NCBI GenBank assembly: GCA_900556965.1
Contig: USQV01000080.1
Coordinates: 1 to 5,567, forward strand
DNA: 5,567 nt
Reading direction: 5' to 3'
Origin: an uncultured Clostridium sp.
GTDB taxonomy: Bacteria > Bacillota_A > Clostridia > Lachnospirales > Lachnospiraceae
Positions 1 to 4,816 of the stretch are shown piece after piece. Under the pieces are notes generated by a model. That model saw only the letters and a program-made list of their open reading frames with translations. It made no database searches and had not been told where the DNA came from. Each line of letters opens with the position of its first letter. The stretch's first letter is position 1. Made by a program: the position numbers and the translations under genes.

Positions 1-9
1 GGATGCTTA

Positions 10-40
10 TGTCAGTGGGAGTTGAAAGCTTCCACTGACA
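10..40. repeat. Strong hairpin ahead of modB
   Basis: The arms at 10-22 and 28-40 pair along about 13 positions (core GTCAGTGG with CCACTGAC, plus two G-T wobbles), with a five-base TGAAA loop. No T-run follows, so it does not look like an intrinsic terminator. It sits where a modA-modB intergenic region would be expected. A stabilising or processing hairpin that sets the ratio of binding protein to permease mRNA is possible, as is a dispersed extragenic repeat. The pairing is seen; the role is inferred. Confidence 0.55.
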
Positions 41-100
41 GATCGCGAAGCAACTGCGTTCATGAGCAAGTAGCGAAGCGGATTGCGAATGTCCGCGTTA
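41..100. repeat. Imperfect direct repeat, possible extragenic repeat unit
   Basis: The heptamer GCGAAGC occurs at 45-51 and again at 73-79, each followed a few bases later by TGCG (55-58 and 84-87), giving an imperfect repeat with a period of about 28 bases. Together with the hairpin just upstream it has the look of a dispersed non-coding repeat. One frame is open across it, but that frame runs out of phase into modB and has no credible start. I see no recognisable molybdenum-cofactor riboswitch here. Confidence 0.35.
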
Positions 101-122
101 CAAGAATCAGGAGGAAAACACC

Positions 123-815
123 ATGGAAATCTGGAAGGGGCTTGACTGGAGCCCGCTGTTCATTTCTCTGAAAACAGGGTTTGCGGCAACACTTTTATCA
201 TTTTTTCTTGGGATATATGCAGCCAGGAGCGTGATCCGGATGACACCGAAGCGGCGGGCGGTGGTCGATGGGATATTAACGCTTCCCATGGTGCTCCCTC
301 CGACGGTAGCCGGATTCTTTCTCCTTCTGCTTTTCAGCAGACGCCGTCCGCTGGGAATGTTTTTGTATGAGAATTTTGATATTCGGATCGTGCAGTCGTG
401 GCTTGGCTGTGTGATCGCGGCAACGGTGATCGCCTTTCCGCTGATGTATCGGAATGCGAGAGCCGCCTTTGAGCAGATCGATGTTGATCTGATTCATGCG
501 GGAAGAACTCTCGGCATGTCAGAAACGGAGATCTTCTGGAGGATCGTGATCCCCACCTCCGGGCCGGGGATCGCTTCCGGCACCATGCTGACCTTTGCAA
601 GAGCAATGGGAGAATATGGGGCCACCTCCATGCTGGCGGGAAATATCCCCGGAAAGACAGCGACCATCTCCCAGAAGATTGCCATGGTGATCCAGGACGG
701 AGATTACAAAACAGCCGGCTTATGGGTCGCGGTGGTGCTGGCCATTGCCCTCATGATCACGATCTTAGTCAATCTGATATCGGGAAAACAGATGAGGCAT
801 ATAAAGCGCTGGTAA
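123..815 (+). CDS. modB: Molybdate ABC transporter permease ModB
   Basis: This is the inner-membrane subunit of the molybdate (possibly tungstate) importer; it would form a dimeric channel driven by the ModC ATPase and fed by an external ModA binding protein. The 230-residue length fits the family. About five hydrophobic segments are visible, near residues 12-35, 48-72, 88-107, 149-170 and 198-220. The cytoplasmic coupling loop (EAA-type motif) is at about 125-150, with HAGRTLGMSETEIFWRIVIP as its core, and is followed by the family-typical FARAMGEYGATSMLAGN. The start is fixed by AGGAGG at 109-114, eight bases ahead of the ATG. The ATPase gene follows after 47 bases, which supports one operon. 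No modA is visible; it probably lies upstream of the window. Molybdate versus tungstate specificity cannot be decided from the permease alone. Confidence 0.95.
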   Translation: MEIWKGLDWSPLFISLKTGFAATLLSFFLGIYAARSVIRMTPKRRAVVDGILTLPMVLPPTVAGFFLLLLFSRRRPLGMFLYENFDIRIVQSWLGCVIAATVIAFPLMYRNARAAFEQIDVDLIHAGRTLGMSETEIFWRIVIPTSGPGIASGTMLTFARAMGEYGATSMLAGNIPGKTATISQKIAMVIQDGDYKTAGLWVAVVLAIALMITILVNLISGKQMRHIKRW

Positions 816-862
816 AATACATTTATCATGAAGCTGCTGAGATAAAACGAGGGGATGATAAA

Positions 863-2035
863 ATGAGCCTGTACGTCGATATAAAAAAACAGCTGGAGGC
901 TTACCGGCTGGAGCTTCAATTTGAAAGTGCCTCTAAACGGCTCGGGATCCTCGGAGAATCCGGAGCCGGAAAAAGCATGACCCTAAAGTGCATAGCCGGT
1001 ATCGAAACACCGGATTCCGGCCAGATCATATTAGACACAACCACAGTCTATGATAAAGAGAAAAGGATCGACCGCAGGCCGCAGGAAAGAAGCATCGGCT
1101 ATCTGTTTCAGAATTATGCCCTGTTTCCGACGATGAGCGTGGAAAAAAATATCGGCGCCGGTCTTAAGGGAGACCGAAGGGAAAAAGAGGAACGGATCCG
1201 GCAGATGGTGCAAAAGTTTCACCTTGAAGGTCTGGAAAAACGTCTTCCGGGTGAGCTGTCCGGCGGTCAGAAGCAGAGGACGGCGCTTGCAAGGATCATG
1301 GCCTATGAGCCGGACATGCTGCTTTTGGATGAACCGTTCTCTGCCCTTGACAGAGGGCTTAAGGGAGAACTGATGCGGGAGCTTAAGGAGATGCTTCAGG
1401 ACTATGAGGGTACAATGATCCTTGTATCCCACAGCTTAGAGGAGCTTGCCTGCTTCAGCGAGGAGCTTCTGGTGATCCGGCAGGGGAAAAAGGAGATATT
1501 CGGAAAAACAAAGGAGGTGCTGCAAAGAATGGCAGAGGAGAAGGAATTTACCCATTTTAACGATCAGGGGTATGCGAGAATGGTTTCGGTAGGAGAAAAG
1601 CCGGTAACAGAGCGGACTGCTGTGGCAGAGGGATTCATTAAGGTCTCTCCGGAAACCCTCCGGCTGGTAAAAACAGGCGGTATCAAAAAGGGAGATGTGC
1701 TGACCGTGGCCCAGATCGCCGGGATCATGGGAGCGAAGAAGACCTCGGAGCTTATTCCCATGTGCCATCCGATGCTGCTTGACGGCATCGACCTTTCCTT
1801 TGAGACGGAGGAGGAGAGATCTCGGATCCGTATTCTGGCGAAGGTTTCCTGCAGCGGAAAGACCGGTGTGGAGATGGAGGCATTAACCGCGGTGTCGGCG
1901 GCCGCTCTTACGATCTACGACATGTGTAAGGCAGTCCAGAAGGATATGGAGATCACAGACATCCGCCTTTTAAATAAGACCGGCGGTGTCCACGGCGATT
2001 TTGTCCGTGAAACAAAGGAACCCGAAAACCGGTAA
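863..2035 (+). CDS. modC-moaC: Fused molybdate ABC ATPase (ModC) and cyclic pyranopterin monophosphate synthase (MoaC)
   Basis: This is one uninterrupted 390-residue frame with two complete enzyme domains. Residues 1-222 are an ABC ATPase: Walker A GESGAGKS (31-38), Q-loop Gln83, signature LSGGQ (132-136), Walker B MLLLDE (152-157), D-loop SALD (160-163) and switch His190. It should power ModB. It ends at the GKTKEV stretch, where classical ModC (about 350 residues) would go on to a molybdate-binding MOP/TOBE domain; that domain is absent. Residues 223-390 are a full-length MoaC, which turns the GTP-derived 3',8-cyclic intermediate made by MoaA into cPMP. By alignment from memory with E. coli MoaC, the active-site residues are present as K276, H302 (in MCHP), E337 and E339 (GVEMEALT), D353 and K356 (YDMCKAVQ). 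The start at 863 has GAGGGG at 849-854, eight bases upstream; a longer frame from 722 would overlap modB and has no ATPase homology. A sequencing-induced merge looks unlikely because each domain ends and starts cleanly. Confidence 0.9.
   Translation: MSLYVDIKKQLEAYRLELQFESASKRLGILGESGAGKSMTLKCIAGIETPDSGQIILDTTTVYDKEKRIDRRPQERSIGYLFQNYALFPTMSVEKNIGAGLKGDRREKEERIRQMVQKFHLEGLEKRLPGELSGGQKQRTALARIMAYEPDMLLLDEPFSALDRGLKGELMRELKEMLQDYEGTMILVSHSLEELACFSEELLVIRQGKKEIFGKTKEVLQRMAEEKEFTHFNDQGYARMVSVGEKPVTERTAVAEGFIKVSPETLRLVKTGGIKKGDVLTVAQIAGIMGAKKTSELIPMCHPMLLDGIDLSFETEEERSRIRILAKVSCSGKTGVEMEALTAVSAAALTIYDMCKAVQKDMEITDIRLLNKTGGVHGDFVRETKEPENR
1511..1531 (+). promoter_or_regulatory. Internal ribosome binding site and ATG at the ModC/MoaC boundary
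   Basis: AAGGAGGTG at 1511-1519 is a nine-base match to the anti-Shine-Dalgarno sequence. The in-frame ATG at 1529-1531 follows 11 bases after the AAGGAGG core. This ATG lies where a free-standing MoaC would begin, just ahead of the conserved THFN segment. Caution: the same bases encode the Lys-Glu-Val of the GKTKEV stretch common at the end of ModC ATPase domains, so the match could be a by-product of coding. Confidence 0.5.
1529..2035 (+). CDS. moaC: Possible separately translated MoaC (168 residues) within the fusion
   Basis: Initiation at the internal ATG would give a 168-residue MoaC, close to the usual family length of about 160. It would include the whole conserved core from THFNDQGYARMV through RTAVAEGFIKVSPETL, KKGDV, AKKTSELIPMCHP, GKTGVEMEALTAVSAAALT and YDMCKAVQKDM. 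MoaC normally works as a soluble hexamer of dimers, which might be easier to assemble from free subunits or mixed with fused ones. The C-terminal loop reads KTGGVHGDF where many MoaC proteins have a GGKSG sequence; the Lys before TGG is kept. This is an alternative product of the same frame, not an additional gene. Whether it is made is inferred only from the internal ribosome binding site. Confidence 0.4.
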   Translation: MAEEKEFTHFNDQGYARMVSVGEKPVTERTAVAEGFIKVSPETLRLVKTGGIKKGDVLTVAQIAGIMGAKKTSELIPMCHPMLLDGIDLSFETEEERSRIRILAKVSCSGKTGVEMEALTAVSAAALTIYDMCKAVQKDMEITDIRLLNKTGGVHGDFVRETKEPENR

Positions 2036-2077
2036 TGGTGACCTGAGATTTTGTAACGGAAAAGAGGCGGCGGTATC

Positions 2078-2800
2078 ATGGATATGCTGGATTACTTTGC
2101 AGAGAGAAACAGCCGCATTATTTCCTTCGTCGGTGCCGGAGGAAAGACGACGGCAATGTATACACTGGCAGCAGCCTTTGCGGCCCGGGGGCTTAAGACG
2201 CTTGTGACGACTACGACCCATATCGAGATGCCGGACAAAACACTGTGGGCAAAAAACGAGGAGGAAGTAAGGCGGCTGTGGCAGTCAGGCTCCTATGCAG
2301 TAGTCGGCACAGAGCCGGGAGCAGCAGCTGCGGATATTAAAAAAATAACGGGTCTTTCCGAACCGGAGCGCAGTCTGTATTTTGACATGGCGGAGGTTGT
2401 ACTGATCGAGGCAGACGGAGCAAAGCGGATGCCGTGCAAGGTTCCTGCCGCCCATGAGCCGGTGCTCCTTAAGGAGTGTGACACGGTGGTCGGGGTTATG
2501 GGGATCCGGAGTGTGGGACGACCCCTTAGGGAGGTCTGCTTCCGGCTGGAGGAGGCGCAAAAAAGCTTCGGCTGTCATCCGGATGAGCGGCTGACCCCGG
2601 AGCTTGCAGCCGAGTTTCTGGCATCCGATCTTGGAACGAAAAAAAATGTAGGAACCAGAAATTACTGTGTGATGTTAAATCCCTGCGACGGGGATGAGCT
2701 TCTTAGTATCGGCAGCAGGATCCGCAGGCTTCTGGAGAAGAAAGGGATATATAGCTGTATGCTGACAGCTTTTAGAGAGAGAGGAACAGAATATTTATGA
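2078..2800 (+). CDS. yqeC: YqeC-type accessory protein for selenium-dependent molybdenum hydroxylases
   Basis: This 240-residue protein matches the YqeC family, linked by genome context to maturation of selenium-dependent molybdenum hydroxylases and their labile selenium cofactor; its exact reaction is not firmly established to my knowledge. A P-loop-like VGAGGKTT lies at 18-25, then VTTTTHI at 43-49. The family hallmark EADGAKRMPCKVPAAHEPV is at 111-129, and LNPCD (200-204) resembles the base-recognition motif of P-loop GTPases in position. It looks cytosolic, with no signal peptide or membrane segment. An AGAGG-type ribosome binding site at 2063-2067 precedes the ATG at 2078 by ten bases; the ATG at 2084 is an alternative. 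The gene starts 42 bases after the modC-moaC stop, and its last four bases overlap the yqeB start (ATGA), which suggests translational coupling. The pairing with yqeB strengthens the call. Confidence 0.88.
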   Translation: MDMLDYFAERNSRIISFVGAGGKTTAMYTLAAAFAARGLKTLVTTTTHIEMPDKTLWAKNEEEVRRLWQSGSYAVVGTEPGAAAADIKKITGLSEPERSLYFDMAEVVLIEADGAKRMPCKVPAAHEPVLLKECDTVVGVMGIRSVGRPLREVCFRLEEAQKSFGCHPDERLTPELAAEFLASDLGTKKNVGTRNYCVMLNPCDGDELLSIGSRIRRLLEKKGIYSCMLTAFRERGTEYL

Positions 2801-3630
2801 AAAGCAGTTGGATCATAGTCCGCGGCGGAGGAGATCTGGCAACCGGAACGATCCACAGGCTTTGGTCATGCGGATTTAAGGTGCTGGTACTGGAAACAAA
2901 GATGCCTGCCGCGATCCGCCGTCAGGTTTCTGTCTGCGAGGCAGTGTATGACGGTGAGGCAATCGTGGAGGGAATGAAGGCGATCCGGATCTTTTCATGG
3001 GAACAGGCGGAGAAAATTATCGAAAGCGGCGCGGTTCCGGTCCTCGTGGATCCGGAAGGAGCGTCGATAGACATGCTTCATCCCCGTGTGGTCATCGATG
3101 CGATCTTAGCAAAAAGAAATCTGGGCACACATAGAGAAATGGCGCCTTTAACGATAGGCTTAGGCCCCGGCTTCTGCGCGGGAAAAGATGTGGATGTGGT
3201 GATCGAAACCAAGAGAGGCCATGATCTGGGGCGCGTAATTTATTCCGGTATGGCGGCTCCCAATACGGGGATTCCCGGCATGGTCGGCGGATATGCCAAG
3301 GAAAGAGTGCTTCATGCCCCGGTGGAAGGTACCTTTAAGGGCTATGCAGGGATCGGGGACATTGTGGAGGCCGGAGCACCGGTCGCTGCGGTCATAGGAA
3401 ATGACGGGACTGCCACACCGCTTACAGCCGCATTTTCCGGCATCGTCCGGGGGCTTTTGCGGGATGGGTATCAGGTAACAAAGGGCTTTAAGGTGGCTGA
3501 CATCGATCCGCGAAAAGAGGAGCTTGCCAATTGCTTTACGATCTCGGATAAAGCACGATGCATTGCCGGGAGCGTGCTGGAGGTGGTGGTGAGAGAGTAC
3601 ATTAAGAATCCAAAACAGCCGATGAGGTAA
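2797..3630 (+). CDS. yqeB: YqeB/EF2563-family selenium-dependent molybdenum hydroxylase system protein
   Basis: This 277-residue protein fits the EF2563/YqeB family, which is found with SelD, YqeC and selenium-dependent molybdenum hydroxylases and is thought to help supply or insert the labile selenium of the cofactor. It opens with VRGGGDLATGTIHRL (8-22), a glycine-rich, Rossmann-like nucleotide-binding turn shared with XdhC-type proteins. It continues with KMPAAIRRQVSVCEAVYDG (35-53), and the central family core is GLGPGFCAGKDVDVVIET followed by KRGHDLGRVIYSG (121-151) and NTGIPG (156-161). Length and ends look complete. The ATG overlaps the yqeC stop by four bases, so the two are probably coupled. 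There is no separate ribosome binding site beyond the GAGAGAGGAA run inside yqeC. The stop codon lies inside the following hairpin. The function is known by association; the selenium role here is inferred because neither selD nor the hydroxylase is in view. Confidence 0.9.
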   Translation: MKSSWIIVRGGGDLATGTIHRLWSCGFKVLVLETKMPAAIRRQVSVCEAVYDGEAIVEGMKAIRIFSWEQAEKIIESGAVPVLVDPEGASIDMLHPRVVIDAILAKRNLGTHREMAPLTIGLGPGFCAGKDVDVVIETKRGHDLGRVIYSGMAAPNTGIPGMVGGYAKERVLHAPVEGTFKGYAGIGDIVEAGAPVAAVIGNDGTATPLTAAFSGIVRGLLRDGYQVTKGFKVADIDPRKEELANCFTISDKARCIAGSVLEVVVREYIKNPKQPMR

Positions 3631-3660
3631 CCTTCCGTTACTCCATCGGCTGTATTTGTT
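3615..3660. terminator. Long hairpin at the end of yqeB, probable bidirectional terminator
   Basis: Arms at 3615-3631 and 3637-3653 pair over 17 positions with one mismatch and one G-T wobble, around a CTTCC loop. The outer ten base pairs (ACAGCCGATG with CATCGGCTGT) are perfect. ATTTGTT follows on the plus strand, and on the minus strand the stem is followed by TTTT, so it could stop transcripts from both sides. The yqeB stop codon (3628-3630) is inside the 5' arm. The downstream T-run is weak but the stem is strong. Confidence 0.75.
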
Positions 3661-3692
3661 ATGGGCTTTAGCCTGTTTCGGACATTCGAGAC

Positions 3693-3908
3693 GAAGAAGT
3701 TTTCCGGCTCACGCAGCCGTGCGTCATCCATTACATAACCCTTGATGATGAACTCCTTTAATACCCGGTTTGCCCAAATGCGGAACATGGTGGCTTTTCT
3801 GGAGTTTACACGGTATCCGACAGCGATAATGGCATCCAGATTGTAGTAGTTGGTATTATACCGCTTGCCGTTTGCCGCAGTTGTTTCCATTTTGGAAACA
3901 ACTGATTC
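3693..3908 (-). pseudogene. Fragment of a RhuM-family protein
   Basis: Read on the minus strand, 3908 down to 3693 gives about 72 residues matching the middle of RhuM-family (virulence RhuM / KilA-N-associated DNA-binding-like) proteins. It runs from ESVVSKMETTAANGK through YYNLDAIIAVGYRVNSRKAT and FRIWANRVLKEF to IIKGYVMDDARLREPENFF. Full members are about 300 residues or more. The N-terminal helix-turn-helix-like part and the long C-terminal part are both missing: upstream the match stops at the junction with the beta-lactamase fragment, downstream the frame runs into the yqeB terminator and then antisense to yqeB. The ATG at 3890 is internal to the domain and is not a genuine start. RhuM function is poorly known; members often sit in mobile or accessory regions. 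It is most likely a dead remnant. Confidence 0.75.
3878..3904. repeat. Perfect 11-bp inverted repeat at the fragment junction
   Basis: CAGTTGTTTCC (3878-3888) and GGAAACAACTG (3894-3904) are exact reverse complements around an ATTTT loop. The palindrome lies in the start of the recognisable RhuM match, and the beta-lactamase match begins at its right edge. It may mark the recombination point between the two fragments, or it may be a feature of a lost element. It lacks the flanking T-run of a terminator on the plus strand. Confidence 0.7.
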
Positions 3909-4453
3909 AATATGATGAGCAGCTTGCAGATAAAGGATTGGATCTGGTTTGTAAGCGGCTTAACGAGCAGCAGAATAGACTTTGCGAGCCCGGACGCTAT
4001 ATGAGCTATTGTAATGATGGTTATGGAATTTCGTCAGAAATCATTCACCGTATGGGAGATAGGAACTCTTACGGAGAATATATCCGCGACCATATTCTTC
4101 GGCCTCTCGGAATGGACAGGACTTTTTGTGAATTTATAAAACCTTCAGAAGATGAAAATTGTACGGAATTATATATTCACAGAAATAATGTAAGGGAATG
4201 CAGCCGTGATTTCTACGATAACGCATTTGTCTTGATGGGCGGCGGAGCGATTAAATCTACGATCCGGGACATGAAAAAATATGTTCGGATGTATATGAAT
4301 GAAGGAAAAACGGATAATGGCAGGATCATTAGCCGAAAAGCAGTTCAGGAAATGTGCAGCCCCAGACAGGAATATCATTATGGACAATGGTATGGTTATG
4401 GACTTGCAGGAAGGCCGGTTGAAAAACGGCACACCGCATTCTCGTTACTTTAG
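3902..4453 (+). pseudogene. Truncated serine beta-lactamase-family (class C / penicillin-binding-like) protein
   Basis: The frame encodes the middle of a serine hydrolase of the beta-lactamase/transpeptidase-like fold. Visible family marks are SYCNDGYGISSEII, with the Tyr-x-Asn motif as YCN, then YIRDHILRPLGMDRTFCEF, with the characteristic PLGM-x-x-T. After these come the GGGAIKSTIRDMKKYVRMYMNEG region and NGRIISRKAVQEM. The catalytic Ser-x-x-Lys segment that should precede YCN is missing, because the sequence switches to the antisense of the RhuM fragment before 3902. The C-terminal part with the KTG/HxG-type motif is also missing: homology stops near 4420, where the IS200/IS605 element begins, and the last codons to the stop at 4451-4453 probably belong to the element. 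The open frame extends back to 3872, but those residues are not homologous. The protein cannot be catalytic. Its original substrate is unknown. Confidence 0.82.
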
Positions 4454-4471
4454 TGATGAGTTAGGTGTGCC
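4428..4471. repeat. Two-tier hairpin, candidate left-end structure of the IS element
   Basis: An outer stem of eight perfect base pairs (GGCACACC at 4428-4435 with GGTGTGCC at 4464-4471) encloses an inner stem of about nine pairs (4441-4449 with 4452-4460, two wobbles), separated by an asymmetric internal loop. TnpA of IS200/IS605 recognises subterminal hairpins, so this fits a left-end hairpin, though it is larger than usual. The T-rich stretch after it also allows a terminator that would shield tnpA from outside transcription. Confidence 0.55.
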
Positions 4472-4501
4472 AAATCTTCTTGTAAAAAACAGAACTAGTG
4501 T

Positions 4502-4530
4502 TTGCTATATATAGAAACATATGATATAAT
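4502..4530 (+). promoter_or_regulatory. Sigma-A-type promoter for tnpA
   Basis: TTGCTA at 4502-4507 (four of six matches to the -35 consensus) and a perfect TATAAT at 4525-4530 are separated by 17 bases, the ideal spacing. Transcription should begin about 4537, which is the A of the tnpA ATG or very close to it, so the message would be leaderless or nearly so. No ribosome binding site lies between the -10 box and the ATG. Confidence 0.6.
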
Positions 4531-4536
4531 TAAAAC

Positions 4537-4808
4537 ATGGAAAAAGATATATTTACTATTACGGGAAATGCACTTTCATATGGTAGAGGATATGTGTATT
4601 CTTTACAGTACCATCTTGTCTGGTGCACGAAATATCGAAAACAGGTTCTGAAGAATGGGATAGATGCAGAATGTAAAAGGATGCTGTATGAGCTTGCAGA
4701 GGACATTTAAGGAATCCATCCTATTGTGCAGTTACCGTAAGTGACCGAAGCCGGGATCAGGTAATGGCATATATTGAGGGACAAAAAGAGAAGGAAAAAA
4801 GAAAGTAG
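4537..4808 (+). pseudogene. tnpA: Broken tnpA (IS200/IS605 Y1 transposase) with internal deletion
   Basis: The N-terminal part starts at 4537 and reads 57 residues to a stop at 4708-4710; it carries the family segment YSLQYHLVWCTKYRKQVL near residues 21-38 and reaches LYELAED. At about 4704 the match jumps to another frame: HLRNPSYCAVTVSDRSRDQV, then MAYIEGQKEKEKRK, to the stop at 4806-4808, the C-terminal end of the same family. The middle, which should hold the His-hydrophobe-His (HUH) metal-binding motif, is gone. I estimate roughly 45-60 residues are missing against a usual 130-150. The C-terminal helix keeps YIEGQ, where the family has its catalytic Tyr and a Gln four residues later. The deletion left the two parts out of frame, so no active transposase can come from this copy. 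Movement would need a TnpA from elsewhere. Confidence 0.82.
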
Positions 4809-4816
4809 GGAACTTT

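Noticed and set aside
3..38. Tiny ORF (11 codons) that could be a leader peptide before modB
   Set aside because: No ribosome binding site can be seen because the window starts two bases before it. It lies inside the hairpin arms and no antiterminator or terminator pair follows.
10..40. Intrinsic terminator of an upstream gene
   Set aside because: The stem is strong but is not followed by any T-run on the plus strand.
1..122. Molybdenum/tungsten cofactor riboswitch
   Set aside because: Location would be suitable, but apart from one simple hairpin I cannot recognise the conserved motifs of that RNA, and the space is short.
1..171. Open frame across the upstream region that could be the end of modA
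   Set aside because: The frame enters modB out of phase, its translation has no ModA-like features, and it covers the hairpin and repeat.
722..862. Extended N-terminus for the ModC-MoaC protein starting at 722
   Set aside because: It overlaps modB in another frame, shows no ATPase similarity and has no ribosome binding site, whereas 863 has a good one.
3471..3692. Minus-strand continuation of the RhuM frame beyond 3693
   Set aside because: The residues are the antisense of the terminator and of yqeB and no longer resemble the family.
4299..4514. Plus-strand ORF overlapping the beta-lactamase fragment and IS left end
   Set aside because: It is an alternative frame of recognisable coding sequence and crosses the IS hairpin; no family features.
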